Of a stretch of 13,424 bases of DNA, positions 1-7,400 are shown one piece after another. Origin of the DNA: Microbacterium sp. (lineage in GTDB: Bacteria; Actinomycetota; Actinomycetes; Actinomycetales; Microbacteriaceae); assembly GCA_003524435.1 (NCBI GenBank), contig DQHP01000130.1, forward strand, positions 1 to 13,424, in the 5' to 3' direction. Position 1 is the stretch's first letter, and each line of letters begins with the position of its first letter. The notes under the pieces were generated by a model. The model ran no database searches and was not told where the DNA came from. It saw only the letters and a program-made list of their open reading frames with translations. Both the position numbers and the translations under genes were made by a program.

Positions 1-453
1 GCGCTCTCCCTGCGCGATGACGCCCTCCGCCGTCTGGACGCCGCCAGCCTCGATGTGCAGCGCGCCGCAGCAGCGGCCGTGCTGCGAGTTCCCCTCGAGC
101 ACCTCGAGGAATTCTGCACACGCCAGGCGCACGATCGGTACTGGTGGCCGGGTCGTTCGGATGCGAACGGCTACGTGTGCTCTGTCGGCGGTTTTCGCGG
201 GCTCGGTGGTGCATGGATTCGTCCACCAGAGCGCGTGGCACGGCTGAGCGAAGCGGGGGCATTTGCAGTGTTAGTCGCCGAAGAGTGGTGGCGACTCGAC
301 AGCGACGTATGGGGATCGCACCTCACGCTGTTAGGGGCGGATGCTCCGGCATCCCTCGCGGGATCTGACGCTGATGCCGGTGCCGACGACGGCGTCAGAC
401 TCGTGATCAGCGACGATACTCACCTGGCGTGGTTGCACGTGCAGGACCGCTGA
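1..453 (+). CDS. C-terminal part of an unknown protein (5' truncated by the window)
   Basis: The frame is open from base 1 to a TGA at 451-453, giving 150 visible residues; the start lies before the window. I do not recognise a family. The first 40 or so residues look helical and Ala/Leu/Arg rich. The middle is rich in Trp and Gly, with a WW pair twice (RYWWPG and EEWWRL). An acidic Asp/Ala linker follows, then a short beta-like tail ending in WLHVQDR. No catalytic motif or membrane segment is visible. The TGA shares its last base with the ATG of the next gene (TGATG), so the two are very probably co-translated. The next gene encodes a vWA protein, so this protein probably belongs to the same complex or pathway; that is inference. 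An internal GTG at 55 could start a shorter frame, but the coding signal runs through from the left edge. Confidence 0.6.
   Translation, partial: ALSLRDDALRRLDAASLDVQRAAAAAVLRVPLEHLEEFCTRQAHDRYWWPGRSDANGYVCSVGGFRGLGGAWIRPPERVARLSEAGAFAVLVAEEWWRLDSDVWGSHLTLLGADAPASLAGSDADAGADDGVRLVISDDTHLAWLHVQDR
443..446 (+). promoter_or_regulatory. Ribosome binding site fixing the vWA gene start
   Basis: AGGA ends 6 nt before the ATG at 453. It supports that ATG over the in-frame GTG at 429, which would overlap the previous gene by 25 nt and has no comparable site. Confidence 0.6.
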
Positions 454-2354
454 TGGCGCACTCGAAAGCGCGCTTCACTCCGCTCACGGACGCGACCCGC
501 GCGATATGGGAGCGGGCGCTTCAGACCTGGGGTGTGCACCTCACAGATCCCACTCTGAGCCCGGGCGAGGGCACCGCGATGGGCACCCCGGCCTGGTTCT
601 CTTTTCCGCCGTCTGTCACCGTTGATCCGACCTATCTCGTCGATCATGGTGTTTCTCATGAGATGGAAAGCATCTTCGCTCATGAGATTGGCCACCACGT
701 ACTGGCGCCGAGCACCCGCATCGATTCGCTGAAGATACGACACCAGATGGCTCGTGCGCTAGGCGCAGTTCTCGCACACGAGCCACGTCTTCAGCAGGTC
801 GCGTATCTCGCGAATCTCTGGACTGATCTGTTGGTGAATACTCGGCTGGCACAGCTACAGCGCGCAGACGCTCCCGCTGGCACTTCACTGTCAGAGGTAG
901 GCATCGTCCGACTGTCGCGAGCGATGTTTCCTGCGCCAGATAGCCGCAACCGCTTGTGGTGGGTGTACTGCCGGGCGTACGAACTGCTGTGGCAACTTCC
1001 GGCCGGCACGCTGTGCGCGCTGGACGAGCCGCCGCTTCCGGTGTTTACGCAGACGACATACTCGACGCAGTCAGATCCGATAGAGCGCGTTCAGGAGCGG
1101 TTTCGCGACAAGGAAAAAGCGCTGCGTGCAGCGCAGGCAGAAAGTGCCCGCATCGGCGCCGAACTCGCCGGGGCGAGTGTGACGAACCCCGCAGCTGATG
1201 CGGTGCTGGTCGCAGAAACGGTACGGCTGTTTCTGACCGACCCGGTGGCAGGGGCAGCGCGCTTCGGAGTAATTGCCGCGCCGTATCTCCGTGACAGCGA
1301 AGAAGACGACACGTCGGGCGCGAACAATCCGCGGGGCGGCGAAAACAGTGAGGGCACGTCCGACGGCTGTGCGGCAGGCGCAGAGCCGCCCACCGCGCAA
1401 GAGTTGGGGCGCATCCTCGCTGATCAACGGATGAAAGAGGATCTGCCTCAGCATCCCGGATCACGGCACTCGGACGCCGAGGATGAAAGCGGCACCGACG
1501 CCGATCAGGGCGACGATGGTGGCGGACAGGGCTTCGATGTGGCCCAGACGCTGCGGATTTACGACGGGCTCTCCGAGAACGAGGTGCTCGCCGCGTGGTA
1601 TCGCAGCGAAGCCGCGCGATGGGTTCGTCCTTACACGCGCCGCGCCCCGGCGCGCCTCAGCGGCGGCATTCCCGGGCCGGTCGAACTGTGGGAGAACGGT
1701 GACGCACTGGCTGATCTTGACTGGCCGCTGACCATGCGCTCTGGTGTCGTGATTCCTGGGGTGACGACCAAGCGGCGCTCTGAATTGGATGACGAGCCTG
1801 TCGTACAGGAGACGAGTTTGGAGCTTGATCTCTATATCGACTCCTCCGGTTCGATGCCGTCGCCAGGTAGAGGATCGCCCGCAGTGCTGGCGGGCACGAT
1901 TCTCGCACTGTCGGTGTTGCGCGGCGGTGGGCGCTTACGTGTCACGAGCTTCTCGGGGCCCGGCCAGGTTGCGGGCATGGCGCGGTTTGGCAGGGATTCG
2001 AACGAGATCATTGCCGCGCTCTCTGCCTTTTTTGGCGGAGGTACGTCGTTCCCGCTCGACCTTTACGGTGAGCGCTACCGGAGGATGCCCGCACCAACAG
2101 ATGCCGTACAGCGGCACGTCGTCGTGCTCTCAGACGATGGGCTCGTATCGATGTTCGGCACGGGAAACCAGCCCTTCGTTTCCGTCGCGCGCGAGGTTCG
2201 CAGCAAGCTCAGCACCGGTACGCTCATGTTGATGGATCCCCAGCGCCGCACGGCGAAAGACGCCGCGGCTGCCGGATATGACGTCATATATTTGGACACC
2301 ATGGCAGATGCGCCACGTGCGTGCATAACACTTGCGGAGATGCTGCATGGCTGA
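453..2354 (+). CDS. Metallopeptidase-like / von Willebrand A domain protein (633 aa)
   Basis: This is a two-domain protein. The N-terminal third carries HEIGHH at residues 77-82, a zincin-type HExxH motif. About 43 residues later is WTDLLVN (D125), where related predicted peptidases place a further acidic or Asn residue. The middle has a predicted coiled coil (about 210-245) and two acidic, Gly-rich linkers. The C-terminal third is a vWA domain with a complete metal-ion-dependent adhesion site: DSSGS at 463-467, T531 in GGGTSF, and D561/D562 in VVLSDDG. vWA domains bind partners through a divalent metal, and in bacteria such cytoplasmic proteins are commonly paired with MoxR AAA+ ATPases. The layout resembles COG3864-type metallopeptidase/vWA proteins, but I cannot assign it there firmly. 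No signal peptide is seen. The start at 453 overlaps the previous stop by 1 nt, and the 3' end overlaps the next gene by 8 nt. Whether the peptidase is active is unknown. Confidence 0.85.
   Translation: MAHSKARFTPLTDATRAIWERALQTWGVHLTDPTLSPGEGTAMGTPAWFSFPPSVTVDPTYLVDHGVSHEMESIFAHEIGHHVLAPSTRIDSLKIRHQMARALGAVLAHEPRLQQVAYLANLWTDLLVNTRLAQLQRADAPAGTSLSEVGIVRLSRAMFPAPDSRNRLWWVYCRAYELLWQLPAGTLCALDEPPLPVFTQTTYSTQSDPIERVQERFRDKEKALRAAQAESARIGAELAGASVTNPAADAVLVAETVRLFLTDPVAGAARFGVIAAPYLRDSEEDDTSGANNPRGGENSEGTSDGCAAGAEPPTAQELGRILADQRMKEDLPQHPGSRHSDAEDESGTDADQGDDGGGQGFDVAQTLRIYDGLSENEVLAAWYRSEAARWVRPYTRRAPARLSGGIPGPVELWENGDALADLDWPLTMRSGVVIPGVTTKRRSELDDEPVVQETSLELDLYIDSSGSMPSPGRGSPAVLAGTILALSVLRGGGRLRVTSFSGPGQVAGMARFGRDSNEIIAALSAFFGGGTSFPLDLYGERYRRMPAPTDAVQRHVVVLSDDGLVSMFGTGNQPFVSVAREVRSKLSTGTLMLMDPQRRTAKDAAAAGYDVIYLDTMADAPRACITLAEMLHG
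2334..2340 (+). promoter_or_regulatory. Ribosome binding site for the 202-aa gene
   Basis: GCGGAGA lies 6 nt before the ATG at 2347, inside the end of the vWA gene. It favours this ATG over the in-frame TTG at 2332, which would put the site inside the coding sequence. Confidence 0.55.
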
Positions 2355-2955
2355 GACAGAACACCTGCTCGCGGCGTGGACTGAGCGCTCCGGGGGAGAG
2401 AGTGCAGCCTGGACGAGAGTGCGCCCAGGGCCCGCAGTGGATGCTGTCGCTACACGGCTCTCGGCAATTCCGCATTCTTTCCTCGACCCCAGAGTTTCGA
2501 TCGCCGCGCTCGCCCAAGACACCCTGCAGGCGCCGCTTTCGTGTCTTGCGTATGTGGAAGATCAGAGAGTGCGACGGGGAGCCGCGATCGGTCTCTGGCT
2601 TCTCTCCAGCGAAGAGGTCATCGGCCGCTTCTCTCCCGAACTGATGCGTGGAACGCCGGCCCTCGCTGTCGATGCGCTCGCGTTGCGGCTCGCGCCGGTG
2701 GCTGACCCGCTCGAGTGGCTCGCGGACGGTGAACGTCGTATTGAAGCGGTGCGTACTTTCCTGCTGTGGAGTAGGTATCTTCCGGAGGGCGAGGACCACG
2801 AAACCGCGCGGTCGCTGCTCACCGCGTGTGATTCGCTGGCGCGAAACCAGGCTCTTGCTGACGCGTACGAGGGGCATCGACACCGAGCGGAGATCGCTCG
2901 TGCACTTGAAGAGGCACGCCGCAAGGAAGCGGCCGCTCGGTATTCGAGTGAGTGA
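2347..2955 (+). CDS. Helical protein of unknown function in the vWA operon (202 aa)
   Basis: I do not recognise this family. The protein is almost entirely helix-forming and rich in Ala, Leu, Arg and Glu, with several helices of roughly 15-20 residues that could form a HEAT- or ARM-like solenoid, though no clear repeat register is visible. The last 35 residues are a highly charged helix (Arg/Glu/Ala), likely a coiled coil or an interaction tail. There is no signal peptide, membrane segment, Cys/His cluster or catalytic motif. The gene starts within the end of the vWA gene (ATGGCTGA, 8-nt overlap) and is followed almost at once by the ligase gene. Coupled translation suggests it is a stoichiometric partner, perhaps an adaptor between the vWA protein and the ligase. 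That role is inference from position only. Confidence 0.75.
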   Translation: MAETEHLLAAWTERSGGESAAWTRVRPGPAVDAVATRLSAIPHSFLDPRVSIAALAQDTLQAPLSCLAYVEDQRVRRGAAIGLWLLSSEEVIGRFSPELMRGTPALAVDALALRLAPVADPLEWLADGERRIEAVRTFLLWSRYLPEGEDHETARSLLTACDSLARNQALADAYEGHRHRAEIARALEEARRKEAAARYSSE

Positions 2956-2962
2956 CAGCGCA

Positions 2963-4321
2963 ATGAACGATCCAGACCAACCTGACCCGCTCAGGCTGGC
3001 GGAGTATGCGCCCGGCGAAGCCGCGGTGCTGAGCGATGCCGAACGCTGGCCCACGCTGGATGAGGACGGCGCGCGGCGACTCGCGCACTGGCGACATCAC
3101 CCTGACGCTCCTAAATGGACACACGCCACTGGTGATCGACTCACCGCCGCGCAGATCGAGCGCGTAAAGACGCCGCTGTCAACGGACAACTGGATGACAG
3201 AACACCTCGCGGCCGCCCGGCGCACGCTGCGCTATCGGGGGATGGCGAAGCATAGTGTTCTCGCCGACTTTCCCACGATCACGAGAGCAGACCTGGTGGA
3301 CGACATCGGCGCATTTGTGCCCTTGGATGCGGATATAGATCGGATGCTGCACGGGACGAGCTCTGGCTCTACCGGCGCCGCACTTCTGATACCCGACGAC
3401 GTCGAGGAGGTTGCGCGAGGTTTTCATTTGCTGGTCGCGCTCGCCGCGGCATCTGGAGCGGTGGTTGAGCCGGTAGGGGAGCGCCTCGCCGTCGCCAACC
3501 TTGTTTTTCAGCGTCAAGCTTTCACCTATGTGTCAGTGGTGAGCAGCTTCGCGCAACGGGCGATGGCACGGATCAACCTGCATCCATCAGCCTGGCCTGC
3601 AGACGGTGCGCGCGAGCGATTCCTCACGAATGCGGACCCGCAGATTCTTAGCGGCCACCCGACGAGTCTTGCGGAACTCGTCGACTCCGAACTGCATGAG
3701 CTGTTGCATCCGGTGGCGATCTTTTCTGGTGCGATGGCGCTGTCTGCGCCACTTCGCCGACGCCTGGAGGAGGCTTTCGCGTGCCCCGTGTTCGACATAT
3801 ATGGGCTGCACGAAACGCGCCCGATCGCTGTGCGCACCGACGACGGCCCCTTTCGTCTGTTGGATCGCAGGGTGCACGTCGAAGTTCTTGATCCTTCCGG
3901 TCGGCCAGCTCCGGAGAACGCGGTGGGCGAGATCACTGTCACTGCGGGAGAGAACCCCCTGCTGCCGCTGGTGCGCTACCGCACCGGCGACTTCGGTCGT
4001 CTTGTCCGATTAGATGATGGCGGCATCGGGCTGATGGATTTGGAGGGTCGTGAGAACACCCGTTTTCTTGCGGGCGACGGTTCGCTCATCCCGTGCGTCG
4101 AACTCACCCAGCAGTTGCAGGCGCACGGCGCTGAAGGTTGGTCTGTTGTGCAAGAAACCGACGGCAGCGTTCATGCGCTGATCGCCGGCGGAGATGTGAA
4201 GGCCGTGCGGCGTGCACTCGAGGCTTTACTAAGCATCCCGATCAGCGTCACAGCAGTGGCGCGGGTGATCGATCTTGGTGAGGGGAAACCTCGCCGCTAT
4301 CGCAGTAGCGTCGAGCAGTAG
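2963..4321 (+). CDS. Adenylate-forming ligase, PaaK/CapK-like (452 aa)
   Basis: This is a member of the ANL (acyl-CoA synthetase-like) superfamily, which activates a carboxylate with ATP to an acyl-adenylate and usually transfers it to CoA. Visible signatures, in order, are the P-loop-like SSGSTG at 133-138, YGLHE at 280-284 (the A5-type YGxxE motif), YRTGD at 339-343 (the A7/A8 region) and GKPRRYR near the C-terminus (K442), resembling the terminal GK..R of phenylacetate-CoA ligases. Length is normal for the PaaK/CapK group (about 430-460 aa), so the gene looks intact. The substrate cannot be read from sequence. The start is uncertain: ATG at 2963 (7 nt after the previous stop) is preferred, but GTG at 2948 would give the same 8-nt overlap seen at the previous junction. 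An ANL enzyme next to a vWA/peptidase protein is unusual for catabolism and suggests protein or metabolite modification (inference). Confidence 0.82.
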   Translation: MNDPDQPDPLRLAEYAPGEAAVLSDAERWPTLDEDGARRLAHWRHHPDAPKWTHATGDRLTAAQIERVKTPLSTDNWMTEHLAAARRTLRYRGMAKHSVLADFPTITRADLVDDIGAFVPLDADIDRMLHGTSSGSTGAALLIPDDVEEVARGFHLLVALAAASGAVVEPVGERLAVANLVFQRQAFTYVSVVSSFAQRAMARINLHPSAWPADGARERFLTNADPQILSGHPTSLAELVDSELHELLHPVAIFSGAMALSAPLRRRLEEAFACPVFDIYGLHETRPIAVRTDDGPFRLLDRRVHVEVLDPSGRPAPENAVGEITVTAGENPLLPLVRYRTGDFGRLVRLDDGGIGLMDLEGRENTRFLAGDGSLIPCVELTQQLQAHGAEGWSVVQETDGSVHALIAGGDVKAVRRALEALLSIPISVTAVARVIDLGEGKPRRYRSSVEQ

Positions 4322-4344
4322 CCCCGGCCTTCAGTAACGAAGCG

Positions 4345-4373
4345 TTGACGCCTTCGGTGACCCTCCCTATACT
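4345..4373 (+). promoter_or_regulatory. Sigma-70-type promoter of the GH16 glucanase gene
   Basis: TTGACG (4345-4350) and TATACT (4368-4373) are separated by exactly 17 nt, a near-consensus housekeeping promoter. Transcription would start near 4380, giving a leader of about 80 nt before the GTG at 4462. It lies just after the stop of the ligase gene, so the glucanase is a separate transcription unit. Confidence 0.75.
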
Positions 4374-4387
4374 CGGTCAGAAGTTTG

Positions 4388-4401
4388 TGGGAGCGCTCCT
4401 A
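4388..4401 (+). promoter_or_regulatory. CebR/CelR-like LacI-family operator
   Basis: TGGGAGCGCTCCTA matches TGGGAGCGCTCCCA, the known operator of the Streptomyces CebR and Thermobifida CelR cellobiose-responsive repressors, at 13 of 14 positions. It begins about 8 nt downstream of the expected transcription start, where a bound LacI-type repressor would block initiation or early elongation. This predicts induction of the downstream beta-glucanase by a beta-glucan oligosaccharide; which sugar is unknown. The repressor gene itself is not in the window. Confidence 0.75.
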
Positions 4402-4449
4402 CGATTTTCCGCGGAACTACCCGAACTTTCCCCGCACGACGCCTCAGAC

Positions 4450-4456
4450 AAGGAAG
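4450..4456 (+). promoter_or_regulatory. Ribosome binding site fixing the glucanase start
   Basis: AAGGAAG ends 5 nt before the GTG at 4462. A start here places a normal Arg-rich n-region and hydrophobic signal peptide at the very N-terminus. Upstream in-frame starts, such as the TTG at 4345, coincide with the promoter and operator. Confidence 0.75.
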
Positions 4457-4461
4457 TCTCT

Positions 4462-7400
4462 GTGAGCTCAACAATTTCTCGCTCTCGACGTACCAGCACG
4501 GTACTTCTCGTCGGTGGAGTTCTCGCCGCGGGGCTCGTGCCGATCTCTGCCACCGTCGCTCAGGCTGCGGGCACAGTGCAGACGGTGTTCGACTTCGAGG
4601 ACGGGATTGATCGGCACATCCAATGGGAGGCGGCGGGCGCCGGCATCCAGAATGTTGCCGAGATCGGAGCCAATGCACAAAACGCGGGCAGCACGAAGGC
4701 GCTGTCCTACGGTTTCGACCTGGCCTCGCCTCCTGGATACGGCGGCATTGGTTTTGAATTTTCAGATGCGGCACAAGACTGGTCTGCCTATGACGGAGTG
4801 CAGCTTTGGGCTTATGGCGATGGCACGGAATCTTCCATTCAGGTGGAGCTGCTGGACGCTTCTGGTGCGACAGACCCGGCCGGCACCTACGAACGATGGG
4901 ACACAGTGCTTCCTGTCGGCGCCGAGGGCTGGCGTCTCGTGACGCTCACCTGGGATCAATTCACACGCGCCAGTGACTTCCAAGATCCCGAGGCATCCAC
5001 AGATGGTGTTCTCGACAAGGACCATGTACGAGGAATTCTGTTCCCCGCGAATGCCGGAACCGGCGTGATCAAGATTGATGACATCGCGCTGTTCACTGCC
5101 GACGGTGACGTGCTGCCGACAGTGGGTGTGGCAGCGGCCAGCGCGGATGTGATCGAGGGGGAAGACCTGCGCGCGGAGGTGCGGCTGAGCCGCGCCGCTG
5201 AGTCCGACGTCACCGTGGACTATGCCACGAAGGACGCAACGGCTACCGCCCCGCGCGATTTCAGCGCCGCGAGCGGCACACTGACGATTCCTGCCGGACA
5301 GACGAGCGCAGAAGTCGTTATTCGTACTGCGGACAACGCCGACGTCGACGGCAACCGCAGCTTCGAGATCGTCCTCGCCAACTCCAACGGTGCCACGCTC
5401 GGCGCACACACGATGACCGCGACGATCCGCGATGATGAGGCAGGCGGAGGTGAGCCCGCTCCCGACTACACCGCCGTCATTGACTTCGAGACCCCTCTCG
5501 TGCTGGGCGATCCGCAAGCGTCGCCGCCGCTGGGATGGTTCACCGCGCAGGGCGGCGACAACGTTCCCTCGTTTGAACGCGTGGCCGCTGATGATCGGCC
5601 CGGCGCCGACGCAGAGAACCAAGCACTTGAAGTAGGACTGGATGCCTCGTCGTGGGCGGTGCTGATTGATACCTTCACCGACAAAGGTCAGTGGGTGCCA
5701 CAGGACTGGAGCGAATACGGCGGGCTCGGGTTCTGGATGAAGGGTGAGAACTCTGGAGCGCCGCTGTTCATCGATCTGCTGGACAACCGCACGCCTGACT
5801 CTGTCATCGACGACGCAGAGCGGTTCACGGTGACGTTTGCGGATGACTGGAACGGGTGGCGCTTCGTGCAGTTCCCGTTTGAAGACTTCGTGCGAAAGAA
5901 CGTCAACAACGGCGCACCCGATGACGGATTCACACTCAGCGAGATGCACGGGTTCGCGATTGGCGTTGAAGGAGTCGGAGCGCTTTCGACGACATTGCAA
6001 ATCGACGACGTCGCGGTGTGGGGCGACGGATCACGCCGCCCGGTCGTGGCAAGCTTCCCGGCAGCATCCTTCGCCGTCTCAGAGGGAGAAGAGGCCGACG
6101 TGACCGTCGCGCTCAGCCGCGCCTCCGAAAGTGATGTCTCGGTCTCCTTCGCGACCGAGGCCGAATCTGATCGGCCGTCGGCCGCGCCAGGTCGGGACTA
6201 CGTCGAAAGCTCTGGAACGCTGATTATTCCCTCGGGGGAGCGGAAGGCGACGATCCACATCCCGACGCTCGACGACGCGAAGTCCGAGCCGGATGAGACG
6301 TTCATCGTGCGAATGACTGATGTCTCTGGGGCGGATCCCGCGCCCACCACCGTGACTCGGGTCCGAATCGTCGATAACGAAGACCCCGCAGACTTCGCCC
6401 ACCTCATCGATGACTTTGAGCAGGGCACCGAAGGGCTCATGCCCGCGGGCGATGCATCTCTGCAGACACGCGGTGTCGAGCCGGATAGTGCGGAGGCCTA
6501 CCCGGGGCAATCTGGTTATGAGAATGTCCTCGATATCGCGGGAACCGGCGGATACGTCCGAGACTTCGCTGAGCCACAGGACTGGAGCGCGTCAGATGGT
6601 GTCGGGCTCTGGTATCGCGGTCGGGGTGACGGGCGGCCGGTCAAGCTGAGCGTCGATGAGGGGGAGAAGCAACAGGCGGCTCCTGAGGACTGGACTCTCG
6701 CCTGGGCAGACGAGTTCGATGGTGACACGGGGACCCCCGCAGATTTGCGCTATTGGACCTATGAGACGGGTGGACATGGCTGGGGTAACGATGAGCTCCA
6801 GTACTACACCGACTCCACAGACAATGCCGCTCATGACGGCGAGGGAAACCTCGTGATCACGATGCGCAAGCTGGATGACCCGGCGGCTTCTGGCCTGGAC
6901 TGCTGGTATGGACCTTGCCAATACACCTCCGCCAGGCTCATCACCGAGAACAAGGTCGAGCTGAAGCACGGACGCGTCGAGACCCGGGTGAAACTTCCCG
7001 AGGGCAAGGCGGGAATCTGGCCGGCGTTCTGGGCGCTCGGCAACGACTTCCGCGAGGTGGACTGGCCGCAGACCGGCGAGATCGACGTGATGGAATACGT
7101 CGGCAAACTGCCCAACGAAGTGTTTGGCACGATCCATGGTCCCGGATACTCCGGTGGCGCCAGTATCGGTGACATCCACGACTACGGAGAGAACCTCGGG
7201 GGTCAATGGATGACCTTCGCAGTGGAATGGGAAGAGAACGTTATCCGCTGGTACGCCCAGCGTGATGGGGAAGAGCCCGTGAAGTTCTTCGAGGCGACCC
7301 CCGCTGCTGTTGCACCGAACCAGTGGGTATTCGAGCATCCGTTCTTCTTCATCGCCAACATGGCTGTCGGAGGAAACTTTGGCGGGCCGCTGAGCCCCGA

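Noticed and set aside
2648..2962. A 5' extension of the ligase reading frame by about 105 codons
   Set aside because: It overlaps the whole second half of the 202-aa gene and has an Arg/Ser-rich non-protein-like composition. Starts at 2948 or 2963 fit the operon.
4345..4461. An N-terminal extension of the glucanase starting at TTG 4345
   Set aside because: The stretch contains the promoter, operator and ribosome site, and the signal peptide begins at GTG 4462.
4762..6000. A long open frame (412 codons) antisense to the glucanase gene
   Set aside because: It lies opposite a clear multi-domain protein, has no recognisable domain and an odd His/Arg/Cys-rich composition. It is a by-product of GC-rich codon use.
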